Source: Aequorivita sp. (GTDB taxonomy: Bacteria; Bacteroidota; Bacteroidia; Flavobacteriales; Flavobacteriaceae). Taken from it: a stretch of DNA of 64,000 nt. A program made the position numbers and the translations under genes. The notes under the pieces are model-generated. The model was given only the letters and a program-made list of their open reading frames with translations, had not been told where the DNA came from and made no database searches. The stretch covers positions 1 through 64,000 of the forward strand of contig JAGXGE010000032.1 of the NCBI GenBank assembly GCA_024637015.1, written 5' to 3'. Shown here in pieces: positions 23,345 through 31,938 of the stretch; the stretch's first letter is position 1; each line of letters opens with the position of its first letter.

Positions 23345-24556
23345 TTAAATTAACGTGGTAATTACCTGGGTTTTGGTGTGCAATGTTTTGTGCACCGGAC
23401 ATTTATCGGCAATTTCAAGTAGCTTTTTTTTCTGTTCTTCTGAAAGATTTCCTGATAGTTTTATTTCGCGGGTAAAGGTGTCAATTTTTGCTGAATCTTC
23501 TTCACAATGCTCACAATCAAACGCATGATCTTTTAAGTAATTGATATGACAAGTAACATTTTTAACTTCCCACTTTTTTCTTCTAGCATACATCTGTATG
23601 GTCATCACGGTGCAGGCGGCGAGTCCTGCAGAAAGAAATTCATAGGGCGAGGGGCCGAAGTTGTTTCCCCCAAACTCAATAGGTTCATCGGCTATAAAAT
23701 GATGGTCCCCCAATTTTAAATTTGTAGAAAACTTATTATCACTATCCAAACTTGCTGCAACTTTACTTTTGCTTTTTATGTATTCTGGAGGTGGAATATC
23801 TACATAGCGTGATGCCCAGCCCGCAATAACGCTGCCTACATATTTTGAATCTTCTTTTTTGGTTAGCATGTGATCCACACCATCTAGTGAAACAAAACTT
23901 TTTGGGTGTTTTGCAGCTTTATAAATTTCTTCGGCATTTTTTATTCCTACTATGGTATCCTGTGGCGAATGTAAAATTAAGATTGCTTTGTGAAAGTTTT
24001 TAACCATATCTTCCAGCGATTTGTTTTCAAGATCGTCCAAAAACTGTTTTTTTATGGTGAAATCAATTCCTCCTAAATTCACTTTTGCCTTTCCGTTTTT
24101 GGTTATTTCGTGTGTACTATCCTTTAGCAAATGCATCACATGCGTTGGGTGGCTGGGCGAATTGATTATTGCAACCGCTTTTATGGATTTAATTTTTGAA
24201 GATGCAAATATAGCTGCCGCTCCACCTAAAGAATGGCCAATCAATAGGGTGGGAGCCATATAATTTTTTTCTAAAAAAGTAGCAGCATCAACAAGATCTT
24301 CCACGTTTCCGGAAAAATTTGTGTTTTCAAAATCACCTTCGCTTTCTCCCAAACCCGTAAAGTCAAACCGAAGCACACCAAAGCCAGAATCGGTTAGTGC
24401 ACGGCCAATATTCTTGATGGCAGTCAAGTTTTTGGTACACGTAAAACAGTGTGCGAAAATTGCAAAGTTATGTGGTCTTTGGTCCAAAGGAAGCTCCAAA
24501 CGGCCGGCGAGCTGTTCTTCGTCTTTGTTTGTGAAAGATACTTTTTGAATTTTCAT
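23345..24556 (-). CDS. Alpha/beta hydrolase fused to OsmC domain
   Basis: A 403-residue fusion. Residues 1-255 are an alpha/beta hydrolase with the nucleophile elbow GHSLGG (Ser109) and a later His in SLDGVDHML. Residues ~265-403 are an OsmC/Ohr-like domain with two Cys (LAACTVMTIQM and ADKCPVHKTL), the thiol pair that reduces organic hydroperoxides in this family. CEHCEE is an unusual extra Cys cluster between them. The same fusion is known in many bacteria, with unproven substrates; peroxidised lipid or ester removal is plausible. Its start overlaps the lipid-kinase stop by 4 bases, so the two form an operon. Confidence 0.9.
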   Translation of the reverse strand: MKIQKVSFTNKDEEQLAGRLELPLDQRPHNFAIFAHCFTCTKNLTAIKNIGRALTDSGFGVLRFDFTGLGESEGDFENTNFSGNVEDLVDAATFLEKNYMAPTLLIGHSLGGAAAIFASSKIKSIKAVAIINSPSHPTHVMHLLKDSTHEITKNGKAKVNLGGIDFTIKKQFLDDLENKSLEDMVKNFHKAILILHSPQDTIVGIKNAEEIYKAAKHPKSFVSLDGVDHMLTKKEDSKYVGSVIAGWASRYVDIPPPEYIKSKSKVAASLDSDNKFSTNLKLGDHHFIADEPIEFGGNNFGPSPYEFLSAGLAACTVMTIQMYARRKKWEVKNVTCHINYLKDHAFDCEHCEEDSAKIDTFTREIKLSGNLSEEQKKKLLEIADKCPVHKTLHTKTQVITTLI

Positions 24557-25467
24557 GATTGTTGTTTTTTGGTATGTAATTTAAAGAAGGAGGCAGGTAA
24601 AGCTATCAAAAGTTTTTCTTTTTCTATAATTGCAGTGGCTTTGTCAATTTCACCCAAAAACTCACCGTCTATTTGGAAAGGCACTTTTTTTCTTGAGCTA
24701 ATTTTAGCTTTTTGGGTTGAAATAACACGAACAAAATCTGGTGACATTTCAGGTTGCTCGTTTATGGTTTTGAAAATTTCAACGAAATCAAGGTTTTTAA
24801 AAATGAGTATTTCAAACTTACCGTCGTTCATTTTTCCATGGGGGTTAATGGTGGCGCCAGTTCCGAATTTGTTGGCATTAGCAATGGCAAGTAGAATTCC
24901 GGTTTCTTCAACTGTTCCTTTATCGGTTTCAACAGTAAAATGAAAAGGCGATTCGGAATTTAAAAGCGTGGGAAATGATTGTAAAAAATATCCAAATTTT
25001 CCACGTATGCCTGATTCCTCATAATTTTTTATGAGTTCTGCGTTTATGCCCATATCGGCAATGTGAAGACAAATCTTTTCATTTATAAAAATCACATCCA
25101 GTTTCATCGTGCAATCAGACAGAGCAATCTCAATTTGTTCCGAAAGGCTTTGCGGCAGGTTAAAGTTTACCGCTATTCCATTAGCCGAACCTGCGGGAAT
25201 TATTCCTAAGCAGATTTCTGATCCCAGAATACATTGTGCCACCAACGAAATTGTCCCGTCACCACCCGCTACCAATATTCGTAACGGCTTTTCTTCTTTT
25301 ATTAGTGACTCAATATTTTCTTTGTCTTTTTTTCCGCTGGTTTCAAAAAGTTTGAAACCGTAACTTCTTTTGGCTACTTCGTTTTTTACCGAACTTATAA
25401 TTGGTGCTTTGTCGGAATCACCTGAGATAGGGTTGACTACAAGCAAAATATAATTTTCTGAATTCAT
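24553..25467 (-). CDS. Diacylglycerol/lipid kinase family protein
   Basis: A 304-residue protein with the DAGK catalytic signature: VNPISG at 11-16, AGGDGTI around 67-73 and IPAGSANGIA around 97. The C-terminal beta-rich domain includes GKMNDGKFEIL and PFQIDGEFLG, both normal for YegS/DgkB-like enzymes. The family phosphorylates diacylglycerol, sphingosine-like or related lipids with ATP. It is co-transcribed with the hydrolase-OsmC gene and lies divergent, 65 bases apart, from an App1-type phosphatase that would carry out a reverse reaction. Confidence 0.9.
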   Translation of the reverse strand: MNSENYILLVVNPISGDSDKAPIISSVKNEVAKRSYGFKLFETSGKKDKENIESLIKEEKPLRILVAGGDGTISLVAQCILGSEICLGIIPAGSANGIAVNFNLPQSLSEQIEIALSDCTMKLDVIFINEKICLHIADMGINAELIKNYEESGIRGKFGYFLQSFPTLLNSESPFHFTVETDKGTVEETGILLAIANANKFGTGATINPHGKMNDGKFEILIFKNLDFVEIFKTINEQPEMSPDFVRVISTQKAKISSRKKVPFQIDGEFLGEIDKATAIIEKEKLLIALPASFFKLHTKKQQS

Positions 25468-25532
25468 TAGTAGAGATTGTTTTTAAAATTAAGTAATTTG
25501 GAAATGCTAAACCGTTAATGAAATCTCAATAA

Positions 25533-26498
25533 ATGAAGCTTGATTTAAAACTCTACCGGGGTTATGTAAACGACGAAGAACTGGTTGTTTTTGGCCACGT
25601 TTTCAAATCCTGGGCTCCGGATAAATACAGACTGGACCGCAAAGGAATTCGCCATGCGGTTTCGGTTATTCATATGTTTAGAATAAAACCATTGGAAAAT
25701 GTTGAGGTTAAACTGAATTTTAAAAATATTCAGATTACTACAAAAACATTGGCAGATGGTTACTTTCGCTTTACAGTCCCATATTCTGAAAAACTTGAAA
25801 GTGGCTGGCATCCCTATGAAGTGAGCTGTGAACTTTATGATTATGGCATTGTTGAAAACTCTGAAATATTAAAACCATTTGAAAGTAAAGTAGCTGTCAT
25901 TTCTGATATTGACGATACCTTCTTGGTTTCGCACAGTGGAAATTTTCTGAAGAAACTCTACGTTCTGCTTCTTAAAAACATTAATAAACGTAAGGTTTTT
26001 GATGATGTGGTTCCATATTATCAAGCGCTGAGCAAAGCAGGGCAAGAGAATGAAATAGCCTCCAATTCATTCTTTTATGTTTCCAGCAGCGAGTGGAACC
26101 TATATGAGTTCATTGATTCCTTCGCACGGTTGCATAAACTTCCAAAAGCGGTCATCAAATTGAAAAAAATCAAAACGGGAATCTCAGATTTTCTTTTTAC
26201 CGGAAGAGGAAGCCACGACCACAAGTTCGAAAAGATAAAGGATATTATTATGTTTTATCCAAAACTTGAGTACGTTTTGATGGGCGATGATTCACAGAAA
26301 GACCCAGATCTATATGAACGCGTTGTGAAGATTTTTCCGGAAAACATTAAGGCAGTTTACATACGGCAGACCTCGAAACACCAAAAAGCCAGTGCCCAAC
26401 TAATTTTAAAAAATATTGAAAGCATGAACGTGACAACCTGTTATTTTAAAAATAGCGAAAAGGCAATAGTCCATTCCAAACGCATTGGGATTATTTAA
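25533..26498 (+). CDS. App1-like phosphatidate phosphatase (DUF2183)
   Basis: A 321-residue protein. The first ~115 residues form an immunoglobulin-like beta domain (VEVKLNFKNIQITTKTLADG). The catalytic part has SDIDDTF (Asp125 and Asp127), a later SSSEWNLYEF and GDDSQKDPDLY, the HAD-type motifs of App1. In yeast, App1 removes phosphate from phosphatidate; bacterial members are uncharacterised but share the core. Its position opposite the lipid kinase suggests a phospholipid or phosphate-ester balance, which is inference. It ends at a strong terminator. Confidence 0.88.
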   Translation: MKLDLKLYRGYVNDEELVVFGHVFKSWAPDKYRLDRKGIRHAVSVIHMFRIKPLENVEVKLNFKNIQITTKTLADGYFRFTVPYSEKLESGWHPYEVSCELYDYGIVENSEILKPFESKVAVISDIDDTFLVSHSGNFLKKLYVLLLKNINKRKVFDDVVPYYQALSKAGQENEIASNSFFYVSSSEWNLYEFIDSFARLHKLPKAVIKLKKIKTGISDFLFTGRGSHDHKFEKIKDIIMFYPKLEYVLMGDDSQKDPDLYERVVKIFPENIKAVYIRQTSKHQKASAQLILKNIESMNVTTCYFKNSEKAIVHSKRIGII

Positions 26499-26500
26499 TT

Positions 26501-26533
26501 ACAAAAAGGAGGAATTTTTTTCCTCCTTTTTGT
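26501..26533 (+). terminator. Terminator after the App1-like gene
   Basis: ACAAAAAGGAGGAA pairs perfectly with TTCCTCCTTTTTGT (14 bp) around a T-rich loop. Confidence 0.85.
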
Positions 26534-26637
26534 AACATTTTGGTCTATTGTTTTGGGTAAGGGTTTCTTTCAAACTCATCCCTCTCATAAAATCGATCTT
26601 CATCATAGTTTGATTGGGAGGATTTTTTATCTCGATT

Positions 26638-27066
26638 TTAGGTGTCCATTACCAATACTTCATAGTCCCTGTTAATGGTATCGCCTTTTCGGTAGCGTTT
26701 GGTTTCGGCAAATGTACGCTGGTTTATTCCGTTTGCGAGTACCGTTTCATTTTCCTTGTCAAGATTTACCATCCCAATGGGAATGATAATATGTGTATCC
26801 CCCTCATTGTTTACAAATTCACGTATTTCCGGATTTTTTGGCCTGCCGTAGGGATCATGGTTTGCGTCTATAATGGTTTTATCTACTTCCACATCTAAAT
26901 AAACCACCCGTTTGGCGACCTTGTTTACCAATATGTTATCTACCTTTCCCACAATCCGATTATCTACATCGCGAACTTCCCAATTGCGAACATCGGGATT
27001 GTCACTTGCTACTTCATAGTCTGAGAGTTCGTCGAGTGTGTTTAAATGTTTTTCTTCTTTTTTCAT
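26638..27066 (-). CDS. PRC-barrel domain protein
   Basis: A 142-residue protein with no signal peptide. The core matches a PRC barrel (VRNWEVRDVDNRIVGKV, VDNILVNKVAKRVVYLDVEV, HIIIPIGMV), a small beta barrel used in ribosome maturation, photosynthetic reaction centres and stress proteins. Stand-alone flavobacterial copies have no fixed role. A downstream IREFVNNEG loop and a charged TKRYRKGDTINRD tail follow. It precedes a broken gene on the same strand, possibly in one stress-response unit. Confidence 0.8.
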   Translation of the reverse strand: MKKEEKHLNTLDELSDYEVASDNPDVRNWEVRDVDNRIVGKVDNILVNKVAKRVVYLDVEVDKTIIDANHDPYGRPKNPEIREFVNNEGDTHIIIPIGMVNLDKENETVLANGINQRTFAETKRYRKGDTINRDYEVLVMDT

Positions 27067-27077
27067 AGTTTCTTTTT

Positions 27078-27736
27078 TTAGAGTTCTTTCCTTTCAGATT
27101 CATTCATTTTTTGGAGTAAGATTCCAGCTTTTTCAAAAAAACTTTTTACATCTTTTCTTTGTTCAAGGGTAGGTGTTCTCATTCCAATTTTTGCCGCAGC
27201 TGCCGTTACTTCATCCGCTTCGGATGCAAGGTTTTCATATTTCTGCTCCTGTATGGTGTTTAGTGCCGTGGCAATTTCAACAGAGGCATTTTTTATTTTG
27301 TCAGCGTGTTCTAAAGACTGTGGGTCTTTCGTAACAAAAAAGGCATTTTCACGCGCTTTTTTCCAAATTAGCCGAAATATCTACGCCCAAGTTATTGGCT
27401 TCTGCCTCAGTGGCGGTAATTAAATGGATTAAAGCCCCGTTGGTATATTCATGTTCCAAGCCCATTTTGCTATTATTTATATAGGTAAGATAGTTGGAAA
27501 TAGCTTTTTCCGTAACCACAGTTCCGTATTTACCGGTATATAGGGTGGTGGAATCGCGGTCCATATCCATCTCCGCATCTCGTGTTCGTATTGTGTCCTG
27601 AACAACGGTTTCATCAACAAGAGTATCGTAATCATCACTGTAAGCCCAGAAAAAAATAAACAATTGCCAAAATGACCAAAACCAAGATTATCCAGGGCCA
27701 AATGGGTTTTTTCTTTTCAATTTTATTTTCTGCCAT
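27078..27736 (-). pseudogene. Membrane-anchored protein gene with two homopolymer frameshifts
   Basis: A start at 27736 reads MAENKIEKKKPIWPW plus a membrane helix (IILVLVILAIVYFF) and shifts in a T-run near 27655. Frame continues with DDYDTLVDETVVQDT through TEAEANNLGVDISANLEK and shifts again in an A-run near 27355. It then reads ARENAFFVTKDPQSLEH to KKMNESERKEL at 27078. Removing one base from each run restores one ~219-residue protein with a single N-terminal membrane helix and a helical soluble domain. This is either a sequencing error or a fresh pseudogene. No family recognised. Confidence 0.75.
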
Positions 27737-27943
27737 AATAAATGCTTTTTGGTTGATACTAATTTGTTTTCATTCCTAAAAGTAAAAAATCTGCAAACGT
27801 CCCTGCGCTAGTGAATTGTTAACTAAACTGTTAAATGATGCTAATTGACGTAATCCGTTTAATTTTTAATCCATATCAATTTTTTGGTAGTAGTTTAACG
27901 TTTTCATTTATATTTTAAACAACTAATGTTTTATTTTTAGAAT

Positions 27944-29065
27944 ATGAATAAGAAAGATGGCAAAAGCGGATTTATCTTCACAAAACATACTCCCAAAGAC
28001 CAATCACCCTTCGAGAAACTTTTCGATGTTTTTCAGGAATTGATTACGCACACATCTGGAGATTTCGACGAAGCAATGGACTGGTTGAAACAGATAGATG
28101 AAGAATATAAGCTTACAACTGACGATTACACTTTGGATGATTTTGTTGAAGACCTTAAAAAAAAGGGGTACCTCCGCGAAGAAATAAAAATGGATGGTTC
28201 AAGCGGTCTGGCCATTACTGAAAAAACCGAGCGAGCACTTCGGAAGAGAGCTTTGGAACAAATCTTTGGAAAACTTCGGAAGAGCGGTGCTGGAAACCAC
28301 CGTACAAAGCAAACGGGCAGGGGAGATGAACAGGCTGGAGAGTTTCGAGATTACCGATTTGGCGATTCCCTAGAACAAATATCAATGACAGAAAGCTTCA
28401 AAAATGCACAGATTAATCATGGCTTGGGAGATTTTACGCTGTCTGAAAATGATTTGGTGGTTGAAGAAACTATGTACAAAACCCAGATGAGTACGGTTTT
28501 AATGATAGACATCAGCCACAGTATGATTCTTTACGGGGAAGATAGAATTACGCCAGCAAAGAAAGTAGCAATGGCACTTTCGGAATTTATTACAACCCGT
28601 TATCCAAAAGATACTTTAGATATTTTAGTCTTCGGAAATGATGCGTGGCCTATTAAAATTAAGGATTTGCCGTATTTGAATGTGGGGCCATACCATACTA
28701 ACACAGTGGCTGGACTTCAATTGGCTATGGATTTGCTTCGCAGAAAACGAAACACCAACAAACAGATTTTTATGATCACCGATGGAAAACCTAGCTGCGT
28801 GCGGCTATCGGATGGACGTTATTATAAAAACAGCAATGGCCTTGACAGTTATATTGTAAACAAATGTTACGCAATGGCTTCACAGGCAAGGAAACTTCAT
28901 ATACCAATAACAACTTTTATGATTGCCGAGGATCCATATTTAATGCAATTTATTGAACATTTTACGGCAGCCAATCAAGGCAAGGCATTTTACACAGGCT
29001 TAAAAGGTTTGGGAGAAATGATTTTTAGTGATTACGAAACAAATAGAAAAAAAAGAATTAGATAA
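27944..29065 (+). CDS. vWA-domain protein (CoxE/BatA-like) paired with a MoxR ATPase
   Basis: A 373-residue protein. The first ~180 residues are helical and charged, with a GAGNHRTKQTGRGDE loop. Residues 180-373 are a von Willebrand A domain with the MIDAS motif DISHS (189-193), a Thr in the NTVAGLQLAM region and the ITDGKPS strand. Such proteins act with MoxR/RavA-type AAA ATPases in chaperone-like insertion or assembly of cofactors, and sometimes in defence. It is cytoplasmic, without a signal. The stop codon is immediately followed by the start of the ATPase gene. Confidence 0.85.
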   Translation: MNKKDGKSGFIFTKHTPKDQSPFEKLFDVFQELITHTSGDFDEAMDWLKQIDEEYKLTTDDYTLDDFVEDLKKKGYLREEIKMDGSSGLAITEKTERALRKRALEQIFGKLRKSGAGNHRTKQTGRGDEQAGEFRDYRFGDSLEQISMTESFKNAQINHGLGDFTLSENDLVVEETMYKTQMSTVLMIDISHSMILYGEDRITPAKKVAMALSEFITTRYPKDTLDILVFGNDAWPIKIKDLPYLNVGPYHTNTVAGLQLAMDLLRRKRNTNKQIFMITDGKPSCVRLSDGRYYKNSNGLDSYIVNKCYAMASQARKLHIPITTFMIAEDPYLMQFIEHFTAANQGKAFYTGLKGLGEMIFSDYETNRKKRIR

Positions 29066-30532
29066 ATGATGAATATAGAAAAAATCAAAACATTCGGCGA
29101 ACTCAAAAAAGCGGGTTACGAACCAAAATCAATAAAAGAAGAATTGCGCCGCAATCTGCTTCAAAAAATAATGAAGAAGGAAGCTCCTTTTGTGGGTATT
29201 CATGGATATGAACTTACAGTAATTCCAGAATTGGAGCGCGCCATTCTTTCAAAGCATAATATCAATCTTTTGGGACTCCGTGGACAAGCTAAGACACGCT
29301 TGGCGCGACAAATGATTGGACTTTTGGACGAATACGTTCCCGTGGTAGAAGGCAGTGAAATAAACGACGATCCTTTCAGCCCAATTTCCCGTTATGCCAA
29401 AAACTTAATGCACGATAAGGGTGATGATACACCTATAAGTTGGCTTCATCGGAACGATCGTTTTTCAGAAAAACTTGCAACACCAGATGTTACAGTAGCA
29501 GATTTAATTGGAGATGTGGACCCGATAAAAGCTGCGAATTTAAAACTGACTTATGCAGATGACCGCGTGATTCATTTTGGGATGATACCGCGTAGCAACC
29601 GATGTATTTTCGTTATTAATGAATTGCCCGATTTGCAACCGCGAATTCAAGTAGCGCTTTTTAATATTTTGCAGGAGGGTGATATACAGATTCGTGGTTT
29701 TGCAGTGCGTTTGCCGTTGGATATTCAATTTGTTTTTACGGCAAATCCGGAGGATTACACAAATCGAGGAAGTATTGTAACTCCGTTAAAAGATAGGATT
29801 GGTTCACAGATTTTGACACATTATCCTGAAGATATTAAAACGGCAAGAACCATTACAGAACAGGAAACCACAGAAGCAGTAAAAGCTAAATCAAATATTT
29901 ATGTACCCGAATTGGCGAAAGATATTTTGGAACAAATAAGTTTTGAAGCTCGTGAAAATGATTTTATTGATGCAAAAAGCGGTGTGAGTGCACGTTTAAG
30001 TATTACTGCTTTTGAAAATCTTTTGAGTACTGCAGAAAGACGTGCTTTGCAAAATGGTGAAGAAAAAGCTACAGTGCGGTTGGGAGATTTTATTGGTGTA
30101 ATTCCTTCAATTACTGGAAAAATTGAATTGGTTTACGAAGGCGAACAGGAAGGCGTTTCCCAAGTTGCGCAACAATTAATTGTGGATGCTGTAAATACTA
30201 CCTTTAAGGAACGATTTCCAAAAATTGAAAAGCTCACAAAAGAGGGTGATCCAGATCCGTATGCTGAAATAGTAGCGTGGTTCTTTGAAGAAAATGATTT
30301 TGAGCTTCTCGATTCCTATTCTGATGAGGAATATAAAAACGAATTAGACAGAATTATTCCGTTGCAACAATTAATTGAAAAATACCAACCAGAAACTTCA
30401 AAAAAGGATAGTTATTTTTTAAAAGAATTAATTCTTTGGGCATTGGCTGAGAACAAAAAACTGAGCAAATTCAGTTTGGGGAATGGACTTCATTTTAAAG
30501 ACATGTACGGAAGTTATATCAGTGGACTTTAA
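29066..30532 (+). CDS. MoxR/Mg-chelatase-type AAA ATPase
   Basis: A 488-residue protein with Walker A GLRGQAKT (70-77) and a Walker B-like CIFVINELPDL near residue 180. A helix-hairpin (QEGDIQIRG) and sensor FTANPEDYTNRGS follow. This is the MoxR/ChlI subgroup, which remodels partner proteins with ATP. It starts directly after the vWA gene's stop (ATGATG), so expression is coupled. A long C-terminal helical extension (LDRIIPLQQLIEKY...) goes beyond the usual core. Its substrate is unknown. Confidence 0.88.
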   Translation: MMNIEKIKTFGELKKAGYEPKSIKEELRRNLLQKIMKKEAPFVGIHGYELTVIPELERAILSKHNINLLGLRGQAKTRLARQMIGLLDEYVPVVEGSEINDDPFSPISRYAKNLMHDKGDDTPISWLHRNDRFSEKLATPDVTVADLIGDVDPIKAANLKLTYADDRVIHFGMIPRSNRCIFVINELPDLQPRIQVALFNILQEGDIQIRGFAVRLPLDIQFVFTANPEDYTNRGSIVTPLKDRIGSQILTHYPEDIKTARTITEQETTEAVKAKSNIYVPELAKDILEQISFEARENDFIDAKSGVSARLSITAFENLLSTAERRALQNGEEKATVRLGDFIGVIPSITGKIELVYEGEQEGVSQVAQQLIVDAVNTTFKERFPKIEKLTKEGDPDPYAEIVAWFFEENDFELLDSYSDEEYKNELDRIIPLQQLIEKYQPETSKKDSYFLKELILWALAENKKLSKFSLGNGLHFKDMYGSYISGL

Positions 30533-30545
30533 AATTTTTAGCACT

Positions 30546-30583
30546 AAAAAACCGCCAGTTTTATTTAAAACTAGCGGTTTTTT
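30546..30583. terminator. Terminator between the AAA ATPase and LysM genes
   Basis: AAAAAACCGCCAGTTTT pairs with AAAACTAGCGGTTTTTT (one mismatch) across a short loop. It is convergent-facing and works on both strands. Confidence 0.88.
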
Positions 30584-30599
30584 CTTTTTTTAATGGATA

Positions 30600-30977
30600 T
30601 TAAATATTTGGAATTACCAATTCATCGCCTGGATGAATCAAGTCTGCGGATTTCAATTTTCCTTTGTTCGCTTCAAAAATAGCGTTGTATTTATTCGCAT
30701 CTCCATAATAGTGCTTAGCAATTTTACTTAAAGATTCTCCGCTTTGTACAGTATGGTTTGCAAACACCGAAGAGTCGGCTACTTTTATATCGGCCATAAT
30801 ATCCGTAGGATTTTCACCACCAACTTTTTTTATTTCGTCCCATAGAAGGTTTTTCTCATAAGGAGTTTTTGCAGTTCCCCAAACTTTAAGTTGGCCGTTT
30901 TCTTCTTTTACATCACCGTTTTGAATATTTAGTTTTTCACCTAAATCCAAAACACTTTGATATTTTGATTTGATCAT
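30600..30977 (-). CDS. BON-LysM cell-wall/cation-binding protein (YgaU/Kbp-like)
   Basis: A 125-residue protein. The N-terminal half resembles a BON domain (VLDLGEKLNIQNGDVKEENG, LKVWGTAKT). Residues ~75-125 are a LysM domain (HTVQSGESLSKIAKHYYG, IHPGDELVIP). The same order occurs in E. coli YgaU/Kbp, a cytoplasmic potassium-binding protein. No signal peptide is seen, so a cytoplasmic place is likely here too. The potassium role is inferred by analogy. Confidence 0.85.
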   Translation of the reverse strand: MIKSKYQSVLDLGEKLNIQNGDVKEENGQLKVWGTAKTPYEKNLLWDEIKKVGGENPTDIMADIKVADSSVFANHTVQSGESLSKIAKHYYGDANKYNAIFEANKGKLKSADLIHPGDELVIPNI

Positions 30978-31148
30978 TTTTTTAAATTTTAAAAATTAAT
31001 TATTAAATATAACATTTTATGGTTTGTATTTTTTGCAGTTAATAAAACTTTAATATTTATGTAATATAATTGAAAAACCCTCAGAAAATTTACCAAAAAA
31101 TTAACTAAAGATTAATTACAATTAATAAAAATTTCACTGCACTTAGAA

Positions 31149-31156
31149 TATCTTTG
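31149..31156 (+). promoter_or_regulatory. -7 promoter box of the fasciclin lipoprotein gene
   Basis: TATCTTTG fits TAnnTTTG, 30 bases before the ATG at 31187. Confidence 0.55.
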
Positions 31157-31186
31157 ATGTAAATATTTAAATCAACGAAAACTATT

Positions 31187-31819
31187 ATGAAACTTAAAAC
31201 AATTGTAATGTCTCTAGCAGTAGTAGCAATGCTTTTTGCTAGCTGTGAAGACTCAAAAAAGAAAGAAGCTGAAGCACAAGCACAAGCTGAAGAGATGCGT
31301 ATGGAACGCGAAAAAGATTCTTTAATGAAAGTTGAAGAAATGAATACAGCTAAAATGGCCGAAATGGAAGCTAACTCAATTGCTGCAAAAGCAATGGGTA
31401 ATGCAGATTTGTCAACTTTAGTTAGTGCACTTCAAGCTGCAGACTTAGCCCAAACGTTTAAATCTGAAGGTGAATATACCGTTTTTGCACCGACAAATGA
31501 GGCTTTCAATAAAGTTCCGAAGGCAACAATGGAAAATTTAATGAAACCTGAGAACAAAGAGCAACTTCAAGGATTGCTTAAATATCACGTTCTTCAAGGA
31601 AAAATGAATGCTACAGATGTTTTGGCTAAAATTAAAGCAGCCAATAACAAACTTGATGTTACTACACTTAACGGTGAAGTTTTAACTTTGTCTGAAAAAG
31701 GAGGAAAAGTAATGATCAAGGATGCAAAAGGCAACACTGCTACTGTAACAACTGCCGATGTGGATGCATCTAATGGCGTTGTACACGTTATTAATAAAGT
31801 GTTAATGCCAAAGATGTAA
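31187..31819 (+). CDS. Fasciclin (FAS1) domain lipoprotein
   Basis: A 210-residue protein with a lipoprotein signal (LFASC, Cys20). An acidic coiled helix follows (KKKEAEAQAQAEEMRMER, residues 25-60), then one FAS1 domain (LSTLVSALQAADLAQTF, TVFAPTNEAF, LLKYHVLQGKM, GVVHVINKVLMP). FAS1 domains mediate adhesion or ligand contact at the cell surface, and this one is anchored to a membrane by its lipid. The coiled helix probably spaces the domain from the membrane. It ends at a strong terminator. Confidence 0.9.
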   Translation: MKLKTIVMSLAVVAMLFASCEDSKKKEAEAQAQAEEMRMEREKDSLMKVEEMNTAKMAEMEANSIAAKAMGNADLSTLVSALQAADLAQTFKSEGEYTVFAPTNEAFNKVPKATMENLMKPENKEQLQGLLKYHVLQGKMNATDVLAKIKAANNKLDVTTLNGEVLTLSEKGGKVMIKDAKGNTATVTTADVDASNGVVHVINKVLMPKM

Positions 31820-31835
31820 TTCATTTTTATGAATT

Positions 31836-31865
31836 TAAAAAGCCCCAGAAATGGGGCTTTTTTTT
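31836..31865. terminator. Terminator after the fasciclin gene
   Basis: AAAAAGCCCC-agaaat-GGGGCTTTTT with T-rich and A-rich flanks. It also serves the convergent amidohydrolase gene. Confidence 0.88.
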
Positions 31866-31938
31866 ATGTAGATTTTTTACTTAAATATTCAAGTTTCCGC
31901 AAGTCTTCCTTATTTTTTATAGCATAACTGATGTCGTG

